In this document: one piece after another, positions 7,876 to 16,508 of the stretch
How the letters are laid out: the number at the start of each line of letters is the position of its first letter
Position numbering within the stretch: the first letter of the stretch is position 1
From: Streptomyces coeruleorubidus
GTDB lineage: Bacteria > Actinomycetota > Actinomycetes > Streptomycetales > Streptomycetaceae
NCBI RefSeq assembly: GCF_028885415.1
Contig: NZ_CP118527.1
Location: 8,432,001 to 8,496,000, forward strand
Direction: 5' to 3'
DNA length: 64,000 nucleotides
Position numbers and translations under genes: made by a program
The notes under the pieces: generated by a model
Database searches by the model: none
What the model saw: only the letters and a program-made list of their open reading frames with translations
Told to the model about the DNA's origin: nothing

Positions 7876-9054
7876 TCAGCGGTACCAGCCGAACCGTTCC
7901 GCCATGACCGGCAGCCGGTCCGCCACGAGCGCGTGGGCGGCGGCCCGCGGTGTCGTGCCGTCGGCCAGTGCGCGGGCCAGCATCCGCTCGACCAGGGACC
8001 GCATCGAGCGGCGTGTGTGCGCGAACGCCTCCTCGGCGCCGGCGCCGAGGTCCCCGAACAGCGTCCACCACCACCAGGCATTCGTCCCGGAGTTGACCAC
8101 GACGTCCGGCAGCACGGTCACGCCGCGCGCGGCCAGCAGCAGCTCCGCCTCCGGCCGTACGGGCATGTTGGCCGCCTCGACGACCCAGCGGGCGGTGATC
8201 CGCTCCTGGTTCCCGGCGTCGATCGCGTACGAGACGGCTGCGGGCACCAGGACGTCCGTGTCGGCCGACAGCCAGGCGTCGCCCGGCAGTTCGCGGTCGC
8301 CGGAGCGCAGCGCGGAGCGGTCCACGGTGCCGTGGGCGTCCCGCGCGGCGAGCAGCGCCTCGATGTCGAGACCCGTGGGATTGGCCATCGTGCCCTTGAT
8401 GTCGGCGACGGCGACGACCGTGAGTCCCGCGCGTGTGAGGAAGCGCGCGGTGGCCCCGCCCATGGTGCCCAGCCCCTGGAGGGCGACCCTCGTCCCCGTG
8501 TGGGGTACCCCGGCACGGTCCAGCGCCGTGAGGGCCGCCTCGGCGACGCCGCAGCCGCCGACCAGCTCGTCCAGCCCGATGCCGTCCACCTCGACCGCGA
8601 ACGCGTCCCCGAGCCGCCGCCGGGCCTCTGTCTCGTCGTCCAGCAGCGGGTACACGGCCTGGACGGAGGAGACCAGTCCGGCCTCGGCCGCTGCCCGGTC
8701 CACCAGGTCCTGGGTGAGCCCCAGGTCCTCGCCGGTCGTCCAGCAGCTCTCTATGTACGGCCGCATGGCGCGCAGATACCGCACCAGCAGCGGGTAGGCC
8801 TCCGGATCGCGCGGATCGCAGTCGATGCCGCCCTTGGCGCCGCCGAGTGGGACGTAGCGGCTGTCGGGGTCGTAGTGGAGTGCCTCCTTCATGGTCATGC
8901 CGCGGGCCAGGCCGGTGACTTCGTCCAGCGTGCAGCCCGGGCGCATCCGCAGACCGCCGCTGGCGACACCGCGCACCAGCCGGTCGACGACCAGGAAGCC
9001 CTGCCGGCCGGTGAGGTGGTCGGTCCAGGTGAGGGACAGCAGGGGACTGGACAT
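7876..9054 (-). CDS. Glu/Leu/Phe/Val-type amino acid dehydrogenase
   Basis: A 392-residue NAD(P)-dependent oxidative deaminase of the Glu/Leu/Phe/Val dehydrogenase superfamily. The N-terminal catalytic domain has GGLRMRPG and the active-site lysine motif PLGGAKGGID. The C-terminal Rossmann domain has ALQGLGTMGGATARFL and later AANMPVRPEAE and NSGTNAWWWW. The start at ATG 9054 follows GAAGGAG at good spacing; upstream in-frame codons lie in the promoter. It is divergent from the MBL-fold gene and probably cotranscribed with or controlled by the TetR gene downstream. Substrate (valine, leucine or glutamate) cannot be decided by eye. Confidence 0.85.
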   Translation of the reverse strand: MSSPLLSLTWTDHLTGRQGFLVVDRLVRGVASGGLRMRPGCTLDEVTGLARGMTMKEALHYDPDSRYVPLGGAKGGIDCDPRDPEAYPLLVRYLRAMRPYIESCWTTGEDLGLTQDLVDRAAAEAGLVSSVQAVYPLLDDETEARRRLGDAFAVEVDGIGLDELVGGCGVAEAALTALDRAGVPHTGTRVALQGLGTMGGATARFLTRAGLTVVAVADIKGTMANPTGLDIEALLAARDAHGTVDRSALRSGDRELPGDAWLSADTDVLVPAAVSYAIDAGNQERITARWVVEAANMPVRPEAELLLAARGVTVLPDVVVNSGTNAWWWWTLFGDLGAGAEEAFAHTRRSMRSLVERMLARALADGTTPRAAAHALVADRLPVMAERFGWYR

Positions 9055-9074
9055 ACGGGCTCCTTCGCCGTGGT

Positions 9075-9094
9075 TACTGAATCCGCGTTCAGTA
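9075..9094. promoter_or_regulatory. Palindromic operator in the divergent promoter
   Basis: TACTGAAtccgcgTTCAGTA has perfect 7-base arms. It lies 21 bases before the dehydrogenase start and between two divergent genes, the typical place for a TetR operator. The TetR protein at 7175-7789 is the obvious candidate. Confidence 0.55.
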
Positions 9095-9179
9095 TCACCG
9101 TCGTGGAGCCCCTGCGCGCCGGTGTTGTCGGAGGGGCCGACCATAATGGAAAGCCTGACCGACTCCACCTGGAGGTACC

Positions 9180-10445
9180 GTGGCCGGTTTCCGTTCCCTG
9201 AGCTCCGGGCTCCGCTCGCTCCAGCCCGGGGCGTTCGGCGCGGACCCGAGCGGTGAGCGCATGGCGCGCATCCGCAGATCGCCCCACTTCAAGGACGGGG
9301 TCTTCCAGAACCCCGGAGGTCCCGCGCGGACCCGGCCCTCGGGCTCCACCCTGGACTTCGCCAAGGTCTTCTTCGACAAGGAGACCCGGCCCCGCCGCGC
9401 CCCGAAGGGCACGGTGCCGGTGCACGCCACCACCCTCGCCGACATCGCCCGGCCCCCGGCCACGGGGCTGCGGCTGACCTGGATGGGGCACTCCAGCGTG
9501 CTCGCGGAGATCGACGGCCGGCGCGTGCTGTTCGACCCGGTGTGGGGCGAGCGCTGCTCCCCGTTCCCGTTCGCCGGCCCGAAGCGGCTGCACCCGGTGC
9601 CCCTGCCGCTGGCCGCGCTCGGCCCGGTCGACGTCGTGGTCATCTCGCACGACCACTACGACCACCTGGACATGCCCACGATCAAGGCCCTGGCGGGCAC
9701 GGACACGCTGTTCGCCGTGCCGCTCGGTGTCGGGGCGCATCTGGAGCACTGGGGCGTGTCCGCCGGCCGGCTGCGCGAACTGGACTGGCACGAGACCACG
9801 AAGGTCGGCGGCCTCACCCTGACCGCCACTCCGGCCCGGCACTTCTGCGGCCGAGGACTGCGCAACACCCAGCACACCCTGTGGGCCTCCTGGGTTATCG
9901 CCGGCGAGGAGCACCGGATCTACCACAGCGGCGACACCGGCTACTTCGACGGTTTCAAGGAGATCGGCGCCGAGCACGGGCCGTTCGACGCCACGATGAT
10001 CCAGATCGGCGCGTACTCCGACTTCTGGCCCGACATCCACATGACCCCCGACGAGGGCATGCGCGCCCACCTCGACCTCCAGGGCGGACCGGACCACGGC
10101 CCGATGCTGCCGATCCACTGGGCCACCTTCAACCTGGCGACCCATCCGTGGGCCGAGCCCGGCGAGGGCACGCTCGCGGCCGCCCGTGCCGTGGGTGCCC
10201 GTATCGCCCTGCCCCGCCCCGGTGAACCCTTCGAGCCCACGGCCGGGGCCGTCCCGTCCGAGCCGTGGTGGCGTGGGGTGGCGCTCGCCCCGACGGGTGG
10301 CTTTCCGGCCGGCGAAGCCCTCGCCGACGCCACGATCAGGACCGCGTCGAACGCGGCAGCCGTGGCCCAGGCCGATACGTTGAGTGACGACAAGGGCAAG
10401 GCGGCCAAGGGCTCGGAGGACCCCGAAACGCTTCCGGCGGGCTGA
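9180..10445 (+). CDS. MBL-fold metallohydrolase, NAPE-PLD/UlaG-like
   Basis: A 421-residue metallo-beta-lactamase-fold hydrolase. The metal motif HDHYDHLD is clear, preceded by TWMGHSSVLAEIDGRRVLFDPVW. Later ligands are PARHFCGRG, IYHSGDTGYFDGF and IHWATFNLATHPW, as in the N-acyl-phosphatidylethanolamine phospholipase D/UlaG-like group. GTG 9180 follows GGAGG closely. There is no signal peptide. The C-terminal 50 residues are low-complexity. A strong terminator follows at 10482. The substrate is probably a lipid phosphodiester or lactone, but this is inference from the family. Confidence 0.88.
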   Translation: MAGFRSLSSGLRSLQPGAFGADPSGERMARIRRSPHFKDGVFQNPGGPARTRPSGSTLDFAKVFFDKETRPRRAPKGTVPVHATTLADIARPPATGLRLTWMGHSSVLAEIDGRRVLFDPVWGERCSPFPFAGPKRLHPVPLPLAALGPVDVVVISHDHYDHLDMPTIKALAGTDTLFAVPLGVGAHLEHWGVSAGRLRELDWHETTKVGGLTLTATPARHFCGRGLRNTQHTLWASWVIAGEEHRIYHSGDTGYFDGFKEIGAEHGPFDATMIQIGAYSDFWPDIHMTPDEGMRAHLDLQGGPDHGPMLPIHWATFNLATHPWAEPGEGTLAAARAVGARIALPRPGEPFEPTAGAVPSEPWWRGVALAPTGGFPAGEALADATIRTASNAAAVAQADTLSDDKGKAAKGSEDPETLPAG

Positions 10446-10481
10446 GCCGGAGTGGACGGCGGGCAGACCGCGGGCAGACGA

Positions 10482-10516
10482 CGAGGGCCGGGGAGCGCAA
10501 GGCTCCCCGGCCCTCG
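10482..10516 (+). terminator. Terminator after the MBL-fold gene
   Basis: Perfect 15-base arms CGAGGGCCGGGGAGC (10482-10496) and GCTCCCCGGCCCTCG (10502-10516) around the loop GCAAG, 37 bases past the stop codon. Confidence 0.9.
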
Positions 10517-10992
10517 CCGTGTCCGTGTGACCGCTTCTGACCAGCTCGGATCGAACTGTTTTCGTTCGCGGCCGGAAGTGTGACGGGGTTATCGGTCTGT
10601 CGTACGAGACCTCATACCAGAGCGGGACGCTCACCGTATGAGTTTGTCAACTGCCCACCGCACATGATGCGCTGACGACTACTGTCAGTGTCCGTCGGGA
10701 AACAGACGGATCAGGGAGCGGGGACCGGCACGTGCAGGCGCAAGGCGGACGAGGGAGTCGACGCGAGGGGGATCCCCGCTACCCGCGCACGACCGACGCC
10801 GGTACGGGTGCCGCCGTGGTGGCTCCCTCCGGCCCCGGGCAGCACGCAAACTCCGGACGCGGCGGTGCCGAACGGGAGCCGACCGAGGCCGGGCGGGCGG
10901 CTCGGGGCGCGCAGAAGCGGCCGCGTGAGCCCGGTCGCACCACCGCAAGCCCCCCTGGCACCCAGGCCCGACGGACCAGTACGAGGACACCG
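10517..10992. other. Upstream region of the conservon
   Basis: No convincing gene is seen. An in-frame extension of cvnA begins at 10732, but its sequence is low-complexity and Arg/Pro/Gly-rich, so I treat it as leader. A small inverted repeat CTGAC-N7-GTCAG lies near 10672. Confidence 0.4.
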
Positions 10993-13137
10993 ATGTCTCA
11001 CATCCGCCCCCCGGCCGCACGCGCAGACCGCCGTGAGGGCGGGCGGCACGGGCGGCCGGCCGCCCGCACCGCACCCGCGCTGCCCGAGACCCATATACGG
11101 CCCCAGCTGCTGCGTCTCGCCGTGCTGCCGCCCGTCGCCGTCGCCCTCAGCGGCTGTGCCGCCGTCCTCTTCACCGTCCGGTCCACCGGAGCCCGGCCGG
11201 GGCCGACGCTGTGGGCCGTGCTCGCCGGGGCGGTCTCGGTGACCCTCGTCGGCATCGTCGTCGCCGCGGTGGCCGCCAACCGGGCCGCCCGGTCCGTGCA
11301 CGACCGCATCGGCCTCCTGCGCCGCACCACCGCACGGCGCGAGGCCGACCTGCGCGGCCTGGTCGAGTCGCTGCGCCGCGGCGACGGACCGCCGCAGCTC
11401 GGTCCACAGCCCGGTCAGCGCGGTGGTCCCGCCGAGGGCGCCGACGACTTCGAGCTCCTCGCCGCCGACCTGACCCGTGCGCACGACGCCTCCGTCACCG
11501 CCGTCGTCCAGGCCTCGCAGCTCTCCAGCCAGGCGGGCAGCGAACAGAAGCTCGAGGTGTTCGTCAACCTCGCCCGGCGCCTGCAGTCGCTGGTGCACCG
11601 CGAGATCTCCATCCTCGACGAGCTGGAGAACGAGATGGAGGACCCCGACGTGCTCAAGGGGCTCTTCCACGTCGACCACCTCGCCACCCGCATCCGCCGC
11701 CACGCCGAGAACCTCGCCGTGCTCGGCGGGGCCGTGTCCCGCCGTCAGTGGAGCAACCCGGTCTCCATGACCGAGGTGCTGCGCTCGGCCATCGCCGAGG
11801 TCGAGCAGTACTCGCGGGTCAAGCTCGTGCCGCCGATCGACGGCACCCTGCGCGGACACGCCGTGGCCGACGTCATCCACCTGCTGGCCGAACTCGTCGA
11901 GAACGCGACGGTGTTCTCCGCCCCGCAGACCCAGGTGCTGCTGCGCGCCAACCTCGTCACCTCCGGGCTCGCCGTCGAGGTCGAGGACCGTGGGCTGGGC
12001 ATGCCCCTGGAGGAGCAGACGCGGATGAACGCCCTGCTCGCCGACCCGGACCAGGTGAACGTCGCCCGGCTCCTCGCGGACGGCCGCATCGGGTTGTTCG
12101 TCGTCTCGCAGCTGGCCAGGCGGCACGGCATCACCGTCCGCCTGCAGAGCAACATCTACGGCGGAGTGCAGGCGGTGCTCGTGGTGCCGCAGGCCCTGCT
12201 CGGCGCGGAGGCGGGCGCGCCCGGAGGTGCTGGGCAGCCGCAGAGCGAGGCGGGCGGCACGGATCGTCCGGCCGTACCGCTGCGGGAGGCCCGGCAGCAC
12301 GGGCAGTCCGCGGTCGGGGGAGGAGACGGAGCCGGGCCCGTGTCAGGGGCCTCGGCGGTGTACGGATTCCCGTCCGGGGCTGATACCGCGTCCCAAGCAC
12401 CGCCGTCGGCCGCGCCCGCCGCATCCCGGGCGCACCGGCAGGAGGCCGAACCGGCCTCGGGCGCAAGCCCGCGGAGCGGCCGGCCCGCGCCCCTGCCCGT
12501 GCGCGGGACCCATCGGGAGCGGCCCAACCCGGCCGACGCGAGGCCCGGTATCAGCCCCGGCGACCGGCGCATCCTCGCCGAGAACGTGACCACGCCGCCC
12601 ACCCCGCGCAACGGCGCTGTGCGCGGCACCATGGGCAAGCCCCAACTGCCCCGCCGCCGCGCCCAGGAGCACATCGCACCCCAGCTGCGCGACGGTCCGA
12701 CGCCGCGCCAGGACTCCGACCACCTCGTCGGCCACGACCCCGGCCTGATGGCGGCCTTCCAGCGTGGCATCAGCCTCGCCGAGGCCCAACAGCACATGGA
12801 GGCCGGGAACATGGAGTGGGGCGACATGGAGCAGTCGACGCGCATGGAGTCGTCGACGCACATCGAGCCCGGCCACATGGAGCCGACGCACACGGAGTCG
12901 ACGCACATGGAGTCGACACACGTGGGGTCCGCACATGTGAAGCCGCCCCGCAGGGAGCCCGCACGCAGGGATCCCGCACACAGGGACCCGATCCCCATGG
13001 AGCCGGTGCACACCGAGTCCCTCCCCACTGTGGACGCAGCCCGTATAACCGAGGCGCGCGGCGTCCGGGACGGTGTGACCGCGTCCCGCCCCGACCACAC
13101 CACCACCCGGCACGACGGGAGCGCACCCGCCGGATGA
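10993..13137 (+). CDS. cvnA: Conservon sensor histidine kinase-like protein CvnA
   Basis: A 714-residue membrane sensor of the Streptomyces conservon system, a G-protein-coupled-receptor-like arrangement with CvnB-D. Two membrane segments lie at about 37-60 (LAVLPPVAVALSGCAAVLF) and 70-95 (WAVLAGAVSVTLVGIVVAAV). A helical dimerisation-like region follows, then a HATPase_c domain at about 285-410 with the N box HLLAELVENATVFS, a G box GLGMP and GRIGLFVVSQLARRHG. A canonical phospho-acceptor H box is not obvious, as usual for CvnA. The last 300 residues are disordered, with a Met/His/Glu-rich repeat tail. ATG 10993 follows GAGGA. Its stop overlaps a possible cvnB ATG at 13134. Confidence 0.9.
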   Translation: MSHIRPPAARADRREGGRHGRPAARTAPALPETHIRPQLLRLAVLPPVAVALSGCAAVLFTVRSTGARPGPTLWAVLAGAVSVTLVGIVVAAVAANRAARSVHDRIGLLRRTTARREADLRGLVESLRRGDGPPQLGPQPGQRGGPAEGADDFELLAADLTRAHDASVTAVVQASQLSSQAGSEQKLEVFVNLARRLQSLVHREISILDELENEMEDPDVLKGLFHVDHLATRIRRHAENLAVLGGAVSRRQWSNPVSMTEVLRSAIAEVEQYSRVKLVPPIDGTLRGHAVADVIHLLAELVENATVFSAPQTQVLLRANLVTSGLAVEVEDRGLGMPLEEQTRMNALLADPDQVNVARLLADGRIGLFVVSQLARRHGITVRLQSNIYGGVQAVLVVPQALLGAEAGAPGGAGQPQSEAGGTDRPAVPLREARQHGQSAVGGGDGAGPVSGASAVYGFPSGADTASQAPPSAAPAASRAHRQEAEPASGASPRSGRPAPLPVRGTHRERPNPADARPGISPGDRRILAENVTTPPTPRNGAVRGTMGKPQLPRRRAQEHIAPQLRDGPTPRQDSDHLVGHDPGLMAAFQRGISLAEAQQHMEAGNMEWGDMEQSTRMESSTHIEPGHMEPTHTESTHMESTHVGSAHVKPPRREPARRDPAHRDPIPMEPVHTESLPTVDAARITEARGVRDGVTASRPDHTTTRHDGSAPAG
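12789..13020 (+). repeat. Degenerate tandem repeat encoding HME(P/S)-type units in the CvnA tail
   Basis: About 15-base units of the type ACGCACATGGAGTCG recur here, giving protein units such as THMES, GHMEP, THTES and AHVKP. The run lies at the disordered C-terminus of CvnA, and copy number is likely to vary between strains. It may arise by replication slippage. Confidence 0.7.
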
Positions 13138-13205
13138 CCACCCCTGTTTCCACCCCCACTCCCAGCGCTCCCGCAGACCTTCGTACCCCAAGGAGTCGAT
13201 CCATC

Positions 13206-13640
13206 ATGGCGAGCGATGCGCCGACCGCCCATGTTTCCGATCTCGACTGGCTGATGAGCGGCCTCGTGCAGCGCGTACCGCACACGTCGGCCGCGGTGCT
13301 CCTGTCCTGCGACGGGCTCGTGAAGTCCGTGCACGGCCTCGACCCGGACAGCGCCGACCACATGGCCGCCCTGGCCTCGGGCCTGTACTCCCTCGGTCGC
13401 AGCGCCGGCGTGCGCTTCGGCGACGGCGGCGACGTCCGGCAGGTCGTGGTCGAACTCGCCTCGACCCTGCTGTTCGTCACTACCGCCGGCTCCGGCACCT
13501 GTCTCGCCGTGCTCGCCGGTCGCGAGGCCGACGCGGCCGTCCTCGGCTACGAGATGGCGATGCTGGTCAAGAGCGTCCGCCCGTACCTGGTCACCGCTCC
13601 CCGCCAGCAGTCCGTCGAATCCCCGGCGATGAGGTCTTGA
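13206..13640 (+). CDS. cvnB: Conservon roadblock/LC7 protein CvnB
   Basis: A 144-residue roadblock/LC7-fold protein, a presumed regulator or GTPase-activating partner of CvnD at the membrane. The fold is recognisable from LDWLMSGLVQRVPHTSAAVLLSCDGL, SLGRSAGVRFG and VVELASTLLFVTTAGSGTCLAVLA. ATG 13206 is used because AAGGAG lies at 13190-13195. An ATG at 13134 overlapping the cvnA stop would add 24 low-complexity residues and cannot be excluded. It is the second gene of the conservon. Confidence 0.92.
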   Translation: MASDAPTAHVSDLDWLMSGLVQRVPHTSAAVLLSCDGLVKSVHGLDPDSADHMAALASGLYSLGRSAGVRFGDGGDVRQVVVELASTLLFVTTAGSGTCLAVLAGREADAAVLGYEMAMLVKSVRPYLVTAPRQQSVESPAMRS

Positions 13641-13642
13641 GC

Positions 13643-14014
13643 GTGGCGGCGGCCGGTGACGGGCCCTGGCTCGACGACGCGGCCGGGCGGCTGGTGCGCC
13701 CGTTCACGGTCAGCAACGGCCGCACCCGTCCCACCGTCGCGCTCGACCTGATGTCGCAGGTGATGGCCACCGGGGCGACCCCCCTCGGCTACCTCGGCCC
13801 CGAGCACGCGCAGGCACTCGAGCGGTGCAGTGTGCCCGTCGCCGTCGCGGAGGTCGCCGCCCATCTGAAGCTGCCGGTGGCCGTCACCAAGGTGCTGCTG
13901 GCGGACCTCGTCGACTGCGCGGCGCTCACCACCAAGCCCCCCGCGTTCCACCACAACCCGACGGACCGGGCCCTTCTGGAGGCAGTGCTCGATGGACTAC
14001 GACGACAGCTCTGA
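13643..14014 (+). CDS. cvnC: Conservon DUF742 protein CvnC
   Basis: A 123-residue DUF742 protein, the third conservon component. It has LVRPFTVSNGRTRP near the N-terminus and a winged-helix-like C-terminal half (VAVAEVAAHLKLPVAVTKVLLADLV). GTG 13643 follows GAGG; a TTG at 13637 overlapping the cvnB stop is an alternative. Its 3' end overlaps cvnD by 23 bases, so translation is coupled. Confidence 0.9.
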   Translation: MAAAGDGPWLDDAAGRLVRPFTVSNGRTRPTVALDLMSQVMATGATPLGYLGPEHAQALERCSVPVAVAEVAAHLKLPVAVTKVLLADLVDCAALTTKPPAFHHNPTDRALLEAVLDGLRRQL

Positions 14015-14621
14015 CTACGCCGACGGTTCCGGCCACGGCGGCGACCCGTTCCCCACCGCCCTCAAGATCCTCGTGGCGGGCGGGTTCGGCGTGGGCAAGA
14101 CGACCTTCGTCGGCGCGGTCAGTGAGATCGCGCCGCTCAGCACGGAGGAGCTGCTCACCACCGTCAGCGCCGCGACCGACAACCTCGACGGCATCGAGAA
14201 CAAGGTCGAGACGACCGTGGCCATGGACTTCGGCCGCATCACGCTCGACCCGAAACACGTGCTGTACCTGTTCGGCACCCCCGGCCAGGAACGGTTCTGG
14301 TTCATGTGGGACGAGTTGTGCGAGGGCGCGCTCGGGGGGGTCATCCTCGCCGACACCCGCCGCCTCCAGGAGTGTTTCGCGGCCGTCGACTTCTTCGAAC
14401 AGCGCGGCCTCGGCTTCATCATCGCCGTCAACGAGTTCGACGGCGCCTACCGTTACGACCCGGAGGAAGTGCGCGTGGCCCTCGACCTCTCCGAGGAGAT
14501 CCCCGTCGTGTGCTGCGACGCCCGGATCTCCAGCTCCGGGGTCCAGACCCTGCTGACCCTCGTGCGCCACCTCATCGCCCATACGTCGGCCCCCACCACG
14601 GGGTATGGCGCCCACATGTGA
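13992..14621 (+). CDS. cvnD: Conservon small GTPase CvnD
   Basis: A 209-residue Ras/MglA-like GTP-binding protein, the signalling switch of the conservon. The P-loop is GGFGVGKTTF (about residues 30-39), the G3-like motif is LFGTPGQERFWFMWDE and the base-specifying region is AVNEFDGAY. It overlaps cvnC and shares its ribosome region. In known conservons CvnD sits at the membrane with CvnA-C and its nucleotide state changes complex assembly. The downstream effector is unknown here. Confidence 0.93.
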   Translation: MDYDDSSDYADGSGHGGDPFPTALKILVAGGFGVGKTTFVGAVSEIAPLSTEELLTTVSAATDNLDGIENKVETTVAMDFGRITLDPKHVLYLFGTPGQERFWFMWDELCEGALGGVILADTRRLQECFAAVDFFEQRGLGFIIAVNEFDGAYRYDPEEVRVALDLSEEIPVVCCDARISSSGVQTLLTLVRHLIAHTSAPTTGYGAHM

Positions 14622-14682
14622 TCGCCCAACACCCGTCAGGGAGCCCGTATATGACACATGCCCACAGTCCGGGAGGACGCCC

Positions 14683-15255
14683 ATGAGCTACGACCCGCCG
14701 CGCCCGGCCGGTCGTCTGCTGCTCACACCCGAGGACAAGGAGGCCCCCGCCAGAGCCGGCCGACTGCGCCTGCTGGGTCTGGGGGAGCGCCCCGAACCCG
14801 CACTCGACGCCTTCGCGCACGGCCTCGCCGAGCTCACCGGGGCGCCGTACGCCATGGTCAACTTCCCGGACGAGCGGGGCCAGTTCTACGCAGGTCTGTG
14901 TGTTCCGACCGTCGCGCCGGTGGTGCGGAGCGACGGCACCAGCCACACGGTGGGCCGTACTCTGCCCCGCGACCATGGTTTCTGCCCCCATGTGGTGGCG
15001 CGACGCAAGGCCCTGGTCCTGGATGACGTCCACGACTATCCGCGGTTCGCGGGCAATCCGGTGGTCGACGAGTTCGGTATCCGCTCCTATCTGGGAGCAC
15101 CGCTCATCGACGGTACGGGCCTGGTACTGGGCACGGTCAGCGTCGCCGACGTCGGGCCCCGGCCGTGGGGGAAGCCGGGCCTGACCGCCATCAAGGAACA
15201 CGCCGCGCAGCTCGTCGTACAGCTGGAGGGCTGGGACGGCCGGCTGCCCTACTGA
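14683..15255 (+). CDS. GAF-domain protein, fifth conservon gene
   Basis: A 190-residue protein with one GAF domain at about 40-185 (ELTGAPYAMVNFPDE, HGFCPHVVARRKALVLDDVHDYPRFAGNP, IRSYLGAPLIDGTGLVLGTVSVAD). ATG 14683 follows GGGAGG. It lies 61 bases after cvnD in the same orientation, so it is probably the conservon's fifth gene and may sense a small molecule or serve as an output partner. Some conservons carry a cytochrome P450 in this position instead. Confidence 0.85.
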   Translation: MSYDPPRPAGRLLLTPEDKEAPARAGRLRLLGLGERPEPALDAFAHGLAELTGAPYAMVNFPDERGQFYAGLCVPTVAPVVRSDGTSHTVGRTLPRDHGFCPHVVARRKALVLDDVHDYPRFAGNPVVDEFGIRSYLGAPLIDGTGLVLGTVSVADVGPRPWGKPGLTAIKEHAAQLVVQLEGWDGRLPY

Positions 15256-15444
15256 TACGCCCGCCCCGGATCTCCGCAGCGCACCCAGGGGGCGTGAAGG
15301 AAAGCTGAGGCGGCGCTTAAGAAAACCTCGATGGACCGGTGTGGCGGGCGTACGGCAGATTGCTGTGCGATCCCACTCCTCACCCGGCCCCAGGGGCTCC
15401 TTCGGCGTACCCGGAGCCGGGACTCACCCTCAGGAGCCGTAGCG

Positions 15445-16473
15445 GTGAAGGCGCTGGTCAAACAGAAGGCGGAGCCCGGCCTGTGGCTCGCGGACGTCCC
15501 GGAGCCAGCCGTCGGGCCCGGTGACGTACTGATCAAGGTGCTGCGCACCGGTATCTGCGGCACCGACCTGCACATCAGGTCCTGGGACGGCTGGGCGCAG
15601 CAGGCGATCCGCACCCCGCTCGTGGTCGGGCACGAGTTCGTCGGCGAGGTCGTGGAGACCGGACGGGACGTCACCGACATCGGCATCGGTGACCGGGTGA
15701 GCGGCGAGGGCCACCTGGTGTGCGGCAAGTGCCGCAACTGCCTGGCCGGCCGCCGTCACCTGTGCCGCGCCACCATAGGTCTGGGGGTGGGCCGGGACGG
15801 GGCGTTCGCCGAGTACGTCGTCCTGCCCGCCGCCAACGTCTGGGTGCACCGGGTGCCCGTCGACCTCGACGTCGCCGCGATCTTCGACCCGTTCGGCAAC
15901 GCCGTGCACACCGCGCTGTCGTTCCCGCTCGTCGGCGAGGACGTGCTGATCACCGGCGCGGGCCCGATCGGCCTGATGGCCGCCGCCGTGGCCCGGCACG
16001 CCGGAGCCCGCAACGTCATGATCACCGACGTCAGCGAGGAGCGGCTGGAACTGGCCCGCAAGATCGGTGTCAGCCTCGCGCTCAATGTCGCGGGTGCCAA
16101 CGTCGCCGACGGGCAGCGCACGCTCGGCCTGCGCGAGGGCTTCGACATCGGACTGGAGATGTCCGGCCGCCCCGAGGCGATGCGGGACATGATCGCCAAC
16201 ATGACGCACGGCGGCCGGATCGCGATGCTCGGCCTGCCCGCGCAGGAGTTCCCCGTCGACTGGGCCCGGATCGTCACCTCGATGATCACCGTCAAGGGCA
16301 TCTACGGCCGCGAGATGTTCGAGACCTGGTACGCGATGTCCGTGCTGCTGGAAGGCGGCCTCGACCTCGCGCCCGTGATCACCGGCCGGTACGGCTTCCG
16401 CGACTTCGAGGCGGCGTTCGCCGATGCGGCGAGCGGCCGCGGCGGCAAGGTCATCCTCGACTGGACCGCGTAA
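15445..16473 (+). CDS. tdh: L-threonine 3-dehydrogenase
   Basis: A 342-residue zinc-dependent medium-chain dehydrogenase that oxidises threonine to 2-amino-3-ketobutyrate. Catalytic zinc ligands lie in [10 protein letters not shown] and [10 protein letters not shown]. The structural zinc cysteines are in [15 protein letters not shown]. The Rossmann motif is [18 protein letters not shown] 15445 follows AGGAG (15432-15436). kbl lies 35 bases downstream, which gives the complete two-step threonine-to-glycine route and supports this call over other alcohol dehydrogenases. Confidence 0.95.
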   Translation: MKALVKQKAEPGLWLADVPEPAVGPGDVLIKVLRTGICGTDLHIRSWDGWAQQAIRTPLVVGHEFVGEVVETGRDVTDIGIGDRVSGEGHLVCGKCRNCLAGRRHLCRATIGLGVGRDGAFAEYVVLPAANVWVHRVPVDLDVAAIFDPFGNAVHTALSFPLVGEDVLITGAGPIGLMAAAVARHAGARNVMITDVSEERLELARKIGVSLALNVAGANVADGQRTLGLREGFDIGLEMSGRPEAMRDMIANMTHGGRIAMLGLPAQEFPVDWARIVTSMITVKGIYGREMFETWYAMSVLLEGGLDLAPVITGRYGFRDFEAAFADAASGRGGKVILDWTA

Positions 16474-16508
16474 CTCCCCCTCACCGCAAAGCACTTCAGG
16501 AGCCCCTC

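Noticed and set aside
10732..10992. In-frame upstream extension of cvnA by 87 codons
   Set aside because: The extension is Arg/Pro/Gly-rich low-complexity sequence, while ATG 10993 has a ribosome site and gives a normal CvnA N-terminus.
12789..13020. CRISPR-like or regulatory direct repeats
   Set aside because: The repeats are contiguous, in frame with cvnA and code for a regular peptide pattern, without unique spacers.
12816..13205. Upstream extension of cvnB inside cvnA
   Set aside because: It is the shadow frame of the CvnA repeat tail; cvnB has its own AAGGAG and ATG at 13206.
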